A DNA stretch of 43,655 nucleotides from a virus. Of the stretch, positions 23,687-30,444 are shown in pieces; within the stretch, counting starts at the first letter, position 1, and each line of letters begins with the position of its first letter. The notes under the pieces are model-generated. The model was not told where the DNA came from, did not search any database, and saw only the letters and a list, made by a program, of their open reading frames with translations. The position numbers were made by a program, and so were the translations under genes. The DNA lies in IMG/VR virus record IMGVR_UViG_3300020152_000035, positions 1-43,655 of that record; one strand, 5' to 3'.

Positions 23687-24213
23687 TGGCAACCGGCACC
23701 GTCCTCCTCACCCCCGAAATGGCGACGCCGGGCGACTTCTCGACCGGCAACCTCAGTCCGGCGCAGGCTCGGCTCCAAGGATCACAGAGCAACCCTAAGC
23801 TGCACAAGCTGGTGCTGGCCTTCGACGGCGCGGGCTCCGTGGCAGAGTCAGTCCACTTCAACTTCATCGTGCCGGACAACTACGCCTCGGGCGGCACGCT
23901 CGAGATCATCGGCACGATCAACTCCACGACCGGCAACGTCGCGGTGATGCAGGCGCAGGTCTCGTGCGTGTCCCCAGCGGACGCCGACACGCCGATGGAG
24001 CACGCCTACAGCGCAGCGGCGACGGTGAGCATCACCGCGAACACGACCGAGGCGCGGAGGCTGCTCACGGGCGCGATCACGCTGAACATGGACAGCGCCG
24101 CGCCCGGTGATCACATCAGCATCAAACTCTTCCGCGACCCGGCGCACGCGTCCGACACCCACACCTCAGACTTTGAGTATTGGTCTGGGGAATTTCAATA
24201 CACCACGTCGTAG
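23686..24213 (+). CDS. structural protein, beta-rich
   Basis: A 175-residue protein starting at the ATG overlapping the preceding TAA. It is a Thr/Ala/Ser-rich beta protein: VHFNFIVPDNYASGG, LEIIGTINSTTGN, HISIKLFRDPAHASDTHTSD. This layout is like small virion beta-sandwich proteins that accompany fibres. No family recognised. Confidence 0.6.
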   Translation: MATGTVLLTPEMATPGDFSTGNLSPAQARLQGSQSNPKLHKLVLAFDGAGSVAESVHFNFIVPDNYASGGTLEIIGTINSTTGNVAVMQAQVSCVSPADADTPMEHAYSAAATVSITANTTEARRLLTGAITLNMDSAAPGDHISIKLFRDPAHASDTHTSDFEYWSGEFQYTTS

Positions 24214-24222
24214 GGCGGCCTC

Positions 24223-26085
24223 ATGCCGCGTACGTTTAACGGCTCCTCGCAAAACATCACGACAGGCGTCGGGACAGCGGGCGCTGCGACGGCGTACACA
24301 ATGGCGGCGCTCGTCAAGCGCGCGAGCACCGGCACCTACGACTGCATCTATGGGCGGCAGTCAGGCACGACGATTCGGGAGTTCCTGGAGTTCGCGGACA
24401 ACGCGACCGACATCATCATCGGGCGCGACGCGGGCACGTTCCGCCAGCAGGCACACGGCCTCGTCGCGACTGACTGGAACCTGATCGTCGTCACCAAGGG
24501 CAGCGGCACGTTCTTCCCGCGCTTTCACATGATGCCCGCGGCGACGGGAGTCTGGTCTCACTTCGCGGCCTCAGGCTCGCTCGCCAACGCCGCCGGCAGC
24601 GCGACCTCCATCCTCATCGGGGACGGAAACTTCTCGGGTACGCACGACTGGTTCCACGGCGACATCGCGTTCGTCGGCCACTGGAACGTGGCGTTCTCAG
24701 ACGGGCAGTGTGAGGCGTACTTCGGCGCGCTCGACATCTCGACCATCCTCAGCACGAATCCGCTCGCGTTCTGGGTGCTCGACCAGAGCGCCACGACCAT
24801 CCCAGTCGCCGACATCACAGGTAATGGCGCGAACCAGACTGCAACCACCAACCCCACGATTGGAGACGGTGCGCCGTACTCGTACGGGCCTTCGCCTCGT
24901 CCGGTCACCGTTGAAAGCGGGGCTGTCCCAGCCTCTGGTACGGCCGCCTCCGCCCTGGCGCCGCTGGTCTCGGCCGCAACCGGCACGCACACGCAATCCG
25001 GCACATCGGCAGCAAGTCTCGCGCCCGCCACGTCCGCCGCGACAGGCTCGCACGGACAGAGCGGGACCTCGGCGGCCAGCCTCGCCCCACTGACCTCGGC
25101 GGCTACAGGGGCTCAGGCGCAGACCGGCGCGGCGAGCGCGGCGCTGGCACCGCTGACGAGCGCCGCGACCGGCACGCAGGCGATGTCCGGGACAGCGGCA
25201 TCCGCCATCGCCCCGCTTACCTCCGCTGCCACTGGAGTACAGCATCCAGCCGGCACATCCGCCGCCACCCTCAGTCCGCTCACGAGCGCCGCCACCGGTG
25301 CGCAAGCACAGACAGGCACCTCGTCCGCTGCCCTCGCCCCACTCGTCTCGGCCGCGTCAGGCACGCAGGGGCAATCAGGCACCTCCGCCGCCACGGTGCC
25401 GGCGCTCACCTCGGCGGCGAGTGGCACCCAGCACCCAGCCGGGGCCGCCTCATCCGCACTCGCGCCTCTCACGTCAGCAGCAGCGGGCACGCAGGCGCAG
25501 ACGGGCACCGCCGCCAGTAGCCTCGCGCCGCTGACGTCGGCTGCGTCAGGCGCGATGGGGGAGTTCGAGCGCACCGGCACGGCGGCGAGCGCGCTGGCTC
25601 CGCTCAGTTCAGCCGCCACGGGTGCGCAGACGCAGACCGGGACGGCGGCATCGACCCTCGCGCCGGTCGTCTCGGCGGGCGTGGGGGCGCAGGCGCAGAG
25701 CGGCACGTCAGCGGCGGCGATTCAGCCGCTCACTTCGGCTGGGGCTGGGACGCACGCACAGGCTGGCACCGCTGCCTCCGCGCTCGCTCCGCTTACGTCC
25801 ACGGCCACCGGGACGGGCGAAGTTCCGGAAACGATCGGCACAGCGGCATCCTCGCTCGCCCCACTCACCTCCACGGCTACCGGCACAGCGATCCATGTCG
25901 GGGAGTTGGTAGCAGTGATCAGCGTCACGCCCGCCCTGGCCGCGGCATTCGAGACCATGCCAGCCATTACGTCGCGGCTCAGGAGCCAGCCAGCAGGGGC
26001 TGCTGTCTTCAGCACAGAGCCAAGCATCAACGCGGAGATCGAAGCGCAGCCCGCGATCGCGGGCGTGCCGACAGCGGAGGCATGA
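24223..26085 (+). CDS. fibre-like protein with LamG-like head and tandem repeats
   Basis: A 620-residue protein. Residues 1-210 resemble a concanavalin/LamG-like domain: FNGSSQNITTGV, YTMAALVKRASTG, WNLIVVTKGSGT, SILIGDGNFSGTHDWFHGDIAFV. Residues about 238-559 are fifteen tandem Ala/Ser/Thr-rich repeats of mostly 21 residues, consensus GTAASALAPLTSAATG. The last 60 residues form a separate end. It probably is a tail fibre or adhesion protein with a glycan-binding head and a long repetitive stalk; the repeats may vary in number between relatives. Confidence 0.7.
   Translation: MPRTFNGSSQNITTGVGTAGAATAYTMAALVKRASTGTYDCIYGRQSGTTIREFLEFADNATDIIIGRDAGTFRQQAHGLVATDWNLIVVTKGSGTFFPRFHMMPAATGVWSHFAASGSLANAAGSATSILIGDGNFSGTHDWFHGDIAFVGHWNVAFSDGQCEAYFGALDISTILSTNPLAFWVLDQSATTIPVADITGNGANQTATTNPTIGDGAPYSYGPSPRPVTVESGAVPASGTAASALAPLVSAATGTHTQSGTSAASLAPATSAATGSHGQSGTSAASLAPLTSAATGAQAQTGAASAALAPLTSAATGTQAMSGTAASAIAPLTSAATGVQHPAGTSAATLSPLTSAATGAQAQTGTSSAALAPLVSAASGTQGQSGTSAATVPALTSAASGTQHPAGAASSALAPLTSAAAGTQAQTGTAASSLAPLTSAASGAMGEFERTGTAASALAPLSSAATGAQTQTGTAASTLAPVVSAGVGAQAQSGTSAAAIQPLTSAGAGTHAQAGTAASALAPLTSTATGTGEVPETIGTAASSLAPLTSTATGTAIHVGELVAVISVTPALAAAFETMPAITSRLRSQPAGAAVFSTEPSINAEIEAQPAIAGVPTAEA
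24934..25899 (+). repeat. fifteen in-frame tandem repeats, 63-bp unit
   Basis: Twelve units are 63 bases, two are 72 (with inserts around GEFER and GEVPET), and the last is 66, totalling 966 bases. Units differ mostly at third positions and at the last four codons (variants ending TQAQ, AQAQ, TQHP, VQHP). They encode the stalk of the fibre-like protein. Confidence 0.85.
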
Positions 26086-26089
26086 GGCA

Positions 26090-26395
26090 ATGGAGATCTA
26101 CATCGGTAACGACTCGCTCATCGTCGTGGACGAACTGAAGAACGTCGCCACCGACGCCTTCCTGAACTCGGCCACGGTCTCGGCCCAACTGAAGACCACG
26201 GCGGGAGTGAACGTCGGCAGCGCGATCACGCTCTCCTACGTCGCGGCCTCGGACGGCAAGTACCGAGGCACGCTCGAAGAGGACGCGGCGGTCGTCTCGA
26301 CGCAGGACTACGAGCTCCACATCGACGTCGACGGGGGCTCAGACCTCAAGGCGCACTGGGAGATCCCGGTCAAAGCCTTGAAGCGGCGCGGCTGA
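26090..26395 (+). CDS. small fibre-associated structural protein
   Basis: A 101-residue protein. YIGNDSLIVVDELKNVATDAFLN, YVAASDGKYRGTLEEDAAV and YELHIDVDGGSDLKAHWEIP form an all-beta plan typical of small phage proteins after fibres (Ig-like or BppU-like). GGAGG lies upstream of ATG 26090. Function is unknown, probably virion-associated. Confidence 0.6.
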   Translation: MEIYIGNDSLIVVDELKNVATDAFLNSATVSAQLKTTAGVNVGSAITLSYVAASDGKYRGTLEEDAAVVSTQDYELHIDVDGGSDLKAHWEIPVKALKRRG

Positions 26396-26396
26396 C

Positions 26397-26585
26397 GTGC
26401 GCGCGATGCCGCGGTACGTCGGTGGGGTGCAGCCGTGGATGCGGCGCCTGCGCTGGGTCTCAGTGCCGGGCTATCCGCCAGGGCACCACCTGAACATCGA
26501 CGGGCTGCATGGCTACCAGGAGTTCTGCGTTCTCAGGCCGGGCGAGGCGAGGGTGCGGCTACGGCTGATGATGTGGCTCAACTGA
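26397..26585 (+). CDS. 62-residue unknown protein
   Basis: From GTG 26397 right after the previous stop. Arg-rich, with a VSVPGYPPGHHLNIDG segment. It is the last rightward gene of the late block before the attP-like region. Function is unknown. Confidence 0.45.
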   Translation: MRAMPRYVGGVQPWMRRLRWVSVPGYPPGHHLNIDGLHGYQEFCVLRPGEARVRLRLMMWLN

Positions 26586-26643
26586 CGCCGCTACAGCGCT
26601 TGCTCGTTGAACCGAAAACTGAGGCGATCGTGCTTTTCGAGAC

Positions 26644-26757
26644 TGGCTATTTATAAGGCTTTCAGCGTGGCGCTAGAGCGGAATGAAGCCGAGGCTCCAA
26701 AGTCCTCAGTGCTACCGTTACACCATCCGGCATCGGTAAAACCGTTATATAAAGCCA
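26644..26757. repeat. imperfect 17-bp inverted repeat, inner arms
   Basis: 26644-26660 and the reverse complement of 26741-26757 match at 13 of 17 positions, both with TGGCT and a TTTATA or TATATA centre. The pair brackets the tRNA-like segment. Confidence 0.45.
26691..26732 (-). other. 5' half of a tRNA-Gln (anticodon TTG)
   Basis: Read leftward: acceptor-like TGCCGGA, then TG, a perfect D-arm GTGT-AACGGTA-GCAC, and an anticodon arm GAGGA-CTTTGGA-GCCTC (one stem mismatch). No T-arm and no complementary 3' acceptor follow, so it is not a working tRNA. It is likely the attP identity segment or a decayed tRNA. Confidence 0.55.
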
Positions 26758-26843
26758 ATCCCGGGCAATCGCGCCGCCTGCCTCTACCGCTACAGCGCTA
26801 GCAGCACTTAGGATTGTGGCCGCTCTGAGAGGGGGCCAGCCAC

Positions 26844-27737
26844 ATGCCGAGCCTACTGGTGAAGTCCTTCGAGCGCCACCTGCGCGTCCGCAACCTCGCG
26901 CCCTCCACGCAGAAGCTCTACGTTGCCGCGATCACGCGCCTCGAGGAGACGCTCGGCAAGCCACCGGAGGAGATGACCCGCCAGGACGTCGAGGGCTACC
27001 TGCTCGACATGCTGGAGCGCAGCTCGCCGGGGAACGCCGCAAACAAGTTCCGCTCCTTGCAGCAGTTCTTCAAGTGGGCCGTCGAGGAGGGGGAACTCGA
27101 CGCGTCACCGATGGAGAAGCTCTCCCCGCCGCGCGTGCCGGAGAAGCGAATCCGGGTGCTCACGAAGGAGCAGATGCGCGACCTGCTCGCGACGTGCGAG
27201 GGCGGCCGGGACTTCGAGAGCCGCCGCGACTACGCGCTCCTCATGGTGCTGATCGACACGCCAGCGCGCCGCGCTGAGGTCGCCGCGCTGCGCTACGACC
27301 CGGAGGACGAGACCAAGAACGACGTGGACCTCGACCAGGCCATGATCCGCGTTGTCGGGAAGGGCAGTAGGGAGCGCGTCATGCCGCTCGGGAAGAAGAC
27401 GGTAGTCGCCCTCGACCGCTACCTTCGCTCGCGCCGACTGCACAAGGACGCGGAGTCGAAGGCACTCTGGCTCGGGCGCCGCGGGGTGCTGGGCTACGAG
27501 GGTGTCAGGCTCGCGGTGAAGCGCCGGGGCGAGCAGATCGGCATCGAGGGCTTACACATGCACATGTTCAGACACGCGTTTGCAAAGAACTGGCTCTTGG
27601 ACGGGGGCGGAGAGTCTGACTTGATGCGGCTGGCTGGCTGGCGGTCAACGACCATGGTGCGGCGCTACACAGCGAACGCGGCTGACGAGATCGCCCGTGA
27701 GACACACCGGCGGCTATCCCCCGGGGACAACCTATAG
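26844..27737 (+). CDS. int: tyrosine integrase
   Basis: A 297-residue tyrosine recombinase for integration and excision. Residues 1-90 are a SAM-like core-binding domain ([32 protein letters not shown]). Catalytic residues seen: Arg142 in ARRAEV, Lys173 in VGKGSRER, His240 and Arg243 in HMFRHAF, Trp266 in LAGWRS (Trp replacing the usual second His), and Tyr275 in VRRYTA. No separate arm-binding domain is seen at the N-terminus. ATG 26844 follows GAGAGGGGG. It is adjacent to the attP-like region. Confidence 0.95.
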   Translation: MPSLLVKSFERHLRVRNLAPSTQKLYVAAITRLEETLGKPPEEMTRQDVEGYLLDMLERSSPGNAANKFRSLQQFFKWAVEEGELDASPMEKLSPPRVPEKRIRVLTKEQMRDLLATCEGGRDFESRRDYALLMVLIDTPARRAEVAALRYDPEDETKNDVDLDQAMIRVVGKGSRERVMPLGKKTVVALDRYLRSRRLHKDAESKALWLGRRGVLGYEGVRLAVKRRGEQIGIEGLHMHMFRHAFAKNWLLDGGGESDLMRLAGWRSTTMVRRYTANAADEIARETHRRLSPGDNL

Positions 27738-27793
27738 GAAGGCTTTCGGACTGCCCATAAGCCAAGCAATGCTCGCCGTCAGATGTGGTAAAA

Positions 27794-27811
27794 CATCCGT
27801 GCTAACGGATG
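27794..27811. other. 7-bp stem palindrome CATCCGT-GCTA-ACGGATG
   Basis: A perfect inverted repeat 57 bases after the integrase stop. No T-run follows on either side, so it is more likely a protein site or mRNA-end structure than a classical terminator. Confidence 0.4.
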
Positions 27812-27830
27812 GGGCGAGAGGGCGGCAGGT

Positions 27831-28016
27831 GTGAAGGTGATCCTGATCTTGGAGCTGGATCTCGGGGGCGAGGCAGGAATCGGAGACCCGCTAGGCCCGG
27901 AAGTGCTCTCTCGTGTGGAGAGTGAGGGCGTCCTCAAAGCGCTGCCGAGCCGCCTGCTTCGCGCCCACCTGATGAGGGGCGGCGCATCCGCGCAAAGTGT
28001 GCGACCAGTCGCCTAA
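27831..28016 (+). CDS. 61-residue unknown protein, uncertain
   Basis: A frame from GTG 27831 preceded by GGCAGG. MKVILILELDLGGEAGIG is plausible as a folded start. Its last 83 bases lie opposite the end of the repressor gene, and that part reads as low-complexity. The start looks real; the tail-to-tail overlap lowers confidence. Confidence 0.35.
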   Translation: MKVILILELDLGGEAGIGDPLGPEVLSRVESEGVLKALPSRLLRAHLMRGGASAQSVRPVA

Positions 28017-28326
28017 CTGCGGCTCTGTCTTCCTCGGCGATCTCATCCCATCCAGGAAGCATTGGAGGGCGATCGCCGGGTACGACGTGTCGCGCCAAGA
28101 CTAGCAACTCGTCGTAATCGACTTCGAAGAATGCTGCAATGTCACGCAGATCGAATGGGTCTGGCGGGAATTCACCACGTGTCCACTTGGACGCCATGCT
28201 TCTGGATTTGTTCGTGATACGAGAGAGCTCGACATCGTGCAGGTGTTTCGAAGCCAGAAGGTCTCGCAGCTTGACAGCGAGATCGTAATAGGGCGCGGAC
28301 GGCTTCGGCGGCTTACTTGCAGGCAT
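27934..28326 (-). CDS. XRE-type immunity repressor (putative)
   Basis: A 130-residue leftward protein after the integrase. Residues about 14-75 form an XRE helix-turn-helix domain (LAVKLRDLLASKHLHDVELSRI, then SRSMASKWTRGEFPPDPFDLRDIAAFFEVD in two parts). The C-terminal half is short and helical without a peptidase motif, so induction would not be by LexA-like self-cleavage. It diverges from the RHH/Cro-like genes across a region with a palindromic operator overlapping its own TAGGGT box; autoregulation is likely. Confidence 0.8.
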   Translation of the reverse strand: MPASKPPKPSAPYYDLAVKLRDLLASKHLHDVELSRITNKSRSMASKWTRGEFPPDPFDLRDIAAFFEVDYDELLVLARHVVPGDRPPMLPGWDEIAEEDRAAVRRLVAHFARMRRPSSGGREAGGSAAL

Positions 28327-28332
28327 CGTCGG

Positions 28333-28351
28333 GTAACCCTAATCCGGTTAC
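28333..28351. promoter_or_regulatory. operator 1, GTAACC-N7-GGTTAC
   Basis: A perfect 6-7-6 palindrome between the divergent repressor and RHH genes. It covers the repressor's likely -10 box (TAGGGT, leftward, 28336-28341) and lies 12 bases upstream of the TTGACA of the rightward promoter. A second copy is at 28555-28573. Confidence 0.7.
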
Positions 28352-28363
28352 GTCCAACAGAGG

Positions 28364-28393
28364 TTGACAAGAATTACTACCCGTGCGTATATT
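28364..28393 (+). promoter_or_regulatory. strong rightward promoter for the RHH gene
   Basis: TTGACA at 28364-28369, an 18-base spacer, and TATATT at 28388-28393: the best promoter in the window. ATG 28401 lies 7 bases after the -10, so the mRNA is likely leaderless. Confidence 0.75.
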
Positions 28394-28400
28394 TCCGGTT

Positions 28401-28637
28401 ATGAAGCGAGCGAGAACCTCCATCACCATGGACCCGGTGCTCAGGCAGCGCCTAGAGGACCTCAGTGCGCACACTGGAATGACAATGAGTGCTCTCGTGA
28501 CGCTAGCTGTGAGGAAGATGCAGAACGACATGGCCTATTTCGGCATGCCTATCGGTAACCGCGTAACGGTTACTGGTAGCGAAGTGCAGGGGTATCGTCG
28601 CCGTCGTGAGCGCAGGGATTTGGAGGCTGCTGGATGA
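28401..28637 (+). CDS. ribbon-helix-helix regulator
   Basis: A 78-residue protein: RTSITMDPVLRQRLEDLSAHTG is the ribbon and first helix of a CopG/Arc-type dimer, MTMSALVTLAVRKMQNDM the second helix. The C-terminus is basic. First rightward gene of the immunity switch, with promoter TTGACA/TATATT. An operator copy lies inside its own coding sequence. It may act as Cro-like or excision control. ATG 28401 is preferred over 28383 because of the family start and promoter. Confidence 0.75.
   Translation: MKRARTSITMDPVLRQRLEDLSAHTGMTMSALVTLAVRKMQNDMAYFGMPIGNRVTVTGSEVQGYRRRRERRDLEAAG
28555..28573. promoter_or_regulatory. operator 2, GTAACC-N7-GGTTAC
   Basis: A second perfect copy of the divergent-region palindrome, 222 bases downstream, within the RHH gene. 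Paired operators could allow looping or a transcription roadblock. Confidence 0.65.
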
Positions 28638-28846
28638 GCGTGGCGGTGGATTGGCTGACGCCTCAGCGGGCAGCGAGCAGAGAACTACGAGGTGTGCTGT
28701 TCGACCTGGAACTCACACAGAGGATGGTCGCTCAGCAGATGGGCATCTCCGACCAGATGCTCTCGGACTACATGAGGTGCGCCCGCCGCTGGCCGACTGA
28801 CTTCGAGCAGCGGTTCCGCGATGCAGTAGCGGAGCTTTCGAAGTGA
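28634..28846 (+). CDS. Cro-like helix-turn-helix protein
   Basis: A 70-residue protein overlapping the RHH gene by ATGA. LTQRMVAQQMGISDQMLSDYM is a helix-turn-helix of the Cro/C1 kind, followed by RCARRWP. It is likely the second gene of the lytic switch, repressing lysogeny functions, or an excisionase-type factor. Two codons after its TGA an in-frame TAG occurs within a CTAG shared with the stop of the leftward neighbour. Confidence 0.6.
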   Translation: MSVAVDWLTPQRAASRELRGVLFDLELTQRMVAQQMGISDQMLSDYMRCARRWPTDFEQRFRDAVAELSK

Positions 28847-28851
28847 GCGGG

Positions 28852-29241
28852 CTAGTCGGCCATGACAGCGGAGAACTCGTAGAAGGCGAGCTGCTCCCCG
28901 TCAACGACGAACGCGATCCCATACCGGCCGGGGAGCGGCAGTTCCACGCGGAAGGGTCCTTCACGAAAGTGCATGTGTGCAGCCCGACCGGCTGCTACGA
29001 ACGGGACGATCTGCGTCCGGTAGTCCAAGCGAAGGGGGTCAATCTCCCCTCCCATCAGCACGAGTTCAAGGGTCACGGGCATGCCCGCATGGTCGTCTGG
29101 TGCAGCGAACCATGTGTATACCGAGAAACGGTGCTCGGACGGGAGTTGATGCAACTCCAAGGTGTCGAAGAGCCCCGTGACGTGCAGTTCTCCGTCACCG
29201 ACCGTGATCTCATCCGCGACAAGGAAAGCGAGCAACCTCAC
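28852..29241 (-). CDS. DUF6941-like leftward protein
   Basis: A 129-residue protein. LLAFLVADEITVGDGELHVTG at the start and LPGRYGIAFVVDGEQLAFYEF at the end match the beta-sandwich pattern of DUF6941-type proteins of unknown function, found in bacteria and phages. Codon third positions favour G/C on this strand. GTG 29241 has TAGGCT seven bases upstream. It lies between the switch and the early operon, so it is likely a lysogen-expressed moron. Confidence 0.65.
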   Translation of the reverse strand: MRLLAFLVADEITVGDGELHVTGLFDTLELHQLPSEHRFSVYTWFAAPDDHAGMPVTLELVLMGGEIDPLRLDYRTQIVPFVAAGRAAHMHFREGPFRVELPLPGRYGIAFVVDGEQLAFYEFSAVMAD

Positions 29242-29248
29242 GACGCGC

Positions 29249-29254
29249 AGCCTA
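29249..29254 (-). promoter_or_regulatory. -10 box TAGGCT for the DUF6941-like gene
   Basis: TAGGCT read leftward, seven bases before GTG 29241; a leaderless transcript would follow. It fits the placement seen for the other isolated genes in this genome. Confidence 0.4.
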
Positions 29255-29270
29255 GCACGGGCGGTGCCTC

Positions 29271-29522
29271 GTGAACCGCTCTGCCGCCGGCCGCATCGGG
29301 GCGCTCAAGCTCCATGCCCTACACGACCCGCACGAGATCACGAGCAACGCGCGCGCGACGGCGAACTCGAAGCTTGACGAGCGCCTGCTCGCTGAGATTC
29401 GCGCGGCCCGACCGGGCATCACGCCGCAGGCAGAGCGTGAGGCGCTCCAGAAGTACCGAAGTTTCCACTTCCGACAACTTGCCTCGCGCCCTCGTCGCCC
29501 GCGCAAGGCGGTGAACGCATGA
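29271..29522 (+). CDS. 83-residue basic unknown protein
   Basis: From GTG 29271; starts the early rightward operon. Helical and Arg/Ala-rich (RATANSKLDERLLAEIRAARPG, then AEREALQKYRSFHF). Possibly nucleic-acid-binding by composition. Overlaps the next gene by ATGA. Function is unknown. Confidence 0.5.
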   Translation: MNRSAAGRIGALKLHALHDPHEITSNARATANSKLDERLLAEIRAARPGITPQAEREALQKYRSFHFRQLASRPRRPRKAVNA

Positions 29523-29848
29523 CCACGCACCTCGCCCCGGCCACGCACCGCAACGACCCACGCACGAGCCTCGAAGCCGAGCTCGAAGTGACGGTCACGG
29601 GCCAACGGCAGCGGCACATCGACATGGTGGTCGCTTCGGTGCGCGAGTACCCCGGCCTCACCGCTGAGGAGTACGGCGCGCTCACCGGCCTCGGCCGCAT
29701 CGAGACGGCGCGCCGCCTCAGTGACGCGAAGGAAGCGTGGCTGGTGCGTCGGGGCGAGCGAAAGGTCTACCCGGCAGTAGGTGGCACCTCGCAGAGCACC
29801 TGGTACCCGGTGACAGCGGAGCCGGTGCAGATCGGGATGCCGCTGTGA
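29519..29848 (+). CDS. winged-helix DNA-binding protein
   Basis: A 109-residue protein. TSLEAELEVTVTGQRQRHID precedes a winged helix-turn-helix: VVASVREYPGLTAEEYGALTG, LGRIETARRLSDAKEAWLV, and a wing with RRGERKVYPAVGG. This layout is common in small phage regulators and replication-adjacent proteins. Target is unknown. Confidence 0.65.
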   Translation: MTTHLAPATHRNDPRTSLEAELEVTVTGQRQRHIDMVVASVREYPGLTAEEYGALTGLGRIETARRLSDAKEAWLVRRGERKVYPAVGGTSQSTWYPVTAEPVQIGMPL

Positions 29849-30444
29849 AGTACGCGCTGTTCTTGGCTGTGTTCGGAGTAGTGGTGAGCGGGTGCCAGGG
29901 GGCACACGAACGGAGCAGCTCGAGCCCTCCGGTCGTGTCCCCCCTGGCGTCGCCCACGCTTGTTTCGGATCGGGCCAAAGGCGACGCCAGTGACGAGGAC
30001 ATGGGCGCAATCGGCATTGTCGATTCCCACGCTGACGCTCTCTCTGTCAGCGCGCCCGTGTCCTCGTCACTCAATGGGGACGTAGCTCATCAGGTAGAGC
30101 AGCGGTCTCCAAAACCGCAGGTGGCAGGTTCGACTCCTGCCGTCCCCGCCACGCAACCGATCGCCTTCACGTACGAGGAGTGGTTGGCGGCGAAGGCGTT
30201 CCCACCGTCCGAGCAGATGCGCGCGCTGCGCGTGATGCGCTGCGAGACGCGCGGCTCGGCAGCTCCTGACTACGCCGTCGGGCGTGCGGGCGAGGTGGGG
30301 CGCTGGCAAGTGCATCCCATTCACGCGGGCCTCGTGGAGCGCCTCGGCTACGAGTGGGCGGACCTCACTGATCCGGAAGTGAACGGCATCGTCGCGCGCG
30401 CCATCTGGGACGCGAGCGGATGGAAAGCATGGGCCTGCGCCTAA
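29845..30444 (+). CDS. lipoprotein lytic-transglycosylase-like ORF containing a tRNA gene
   Basis: A 199-residue frame from GTG 29845. Residues 1-18 form a signal peptide ending in a lipobox (VVVSGC). A Ser/Pro-rich linker follows. Residues about 110-198 resemble a small SLT-like domain: MRALRVMRCETRG (likely catalytic Glu), GEVGRWQVHPIHAG, EVNGIVARAIWDASGW, and a final CA. It would loosen peptidoglycan at the cell surface. A complete tRNA-Trp (30076-30151) lies in the linker, in the same strand, and is translated as GDVAHQVEQRS and onward. Either the protein tolerates this, or two genes have been merged by a tRNA without stop codons. Confidence 0.55.
   Translation: MKYALFLAVFGVVVSGCQGAHERSSSSPPVVSPLASPTLVSDRAKGDASDEDMGAIGIVDSHADALSVSAPVSSSLNGDVAHQVEQRSPKPQVAGSTPAVPATQPIAFTYEEWLAAKAFPPSEQMRALRVMRCETRGSAAPDYAVGRAGEVGRWQVHPIHAGLVERLGYEWADLTDPEVNGIVARAIWDASGWKAWACA
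30076..30151 (+). tRNA. tRNA-Trp (anticodon CCA), CCA end encoded
   Basis: A 76-base canonical tRNA: acceptor GGGGACG/CGTCCCC, D-stem GCTC/GAGC, anticodon arm GCGGT-CTCCAAA-ACCGC, T-arm GCAGG-TTCGACT-CCTGC, discriminator G and encoded CCA. All stems pair perfectly. It lies inside an open protein frame. It may support Trp-rich late proteins. Confidence 0.97.

Larger units (their letters stand above)
26588..26799. repeat. 13-bp direct repeat CCGCTACAGCGCT, outer arms
   Basis: Two perfect copies at 26588-26600 and 26787-26799, 199 bases apart, bracket the tRNA-like core. They are likely integrase arm-type binding sites. Confidence 0.6.
26586..26843. other. attP-like intergenic region
   Basis: A 258-base gene-free stretch before the integrase. 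From the outside in, it holds a 13-bp direct repeat, an imperfect inverted repeat with AT-rich centres, and a 5' half of a tRNA-Gln. This core-and-arms layout, next to a tyrosine integrase, is what an attP would look like. The exact core cannot be fixed without the host site. Confidence 0.6.

Noticed and set aside
24934-25899. possible CRISPR array from regular spacing
   Set aside because: The 63-base units are in frame, contiguous and encode one repeated peptide; no repeat/spacer structure.
26691-26760. complete functional tRNA-Gln
   Set aside because: D-arm and anticodon arm are present but the T-arm and 3' acceptor strand are missing.
28843-29274. 143-residue rightward frame opposite the DUF6941-like gene
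   Set aside because: His/Glu/Gln-rich antisense composition; the minus frame matches a known family pattern and has a promoter.
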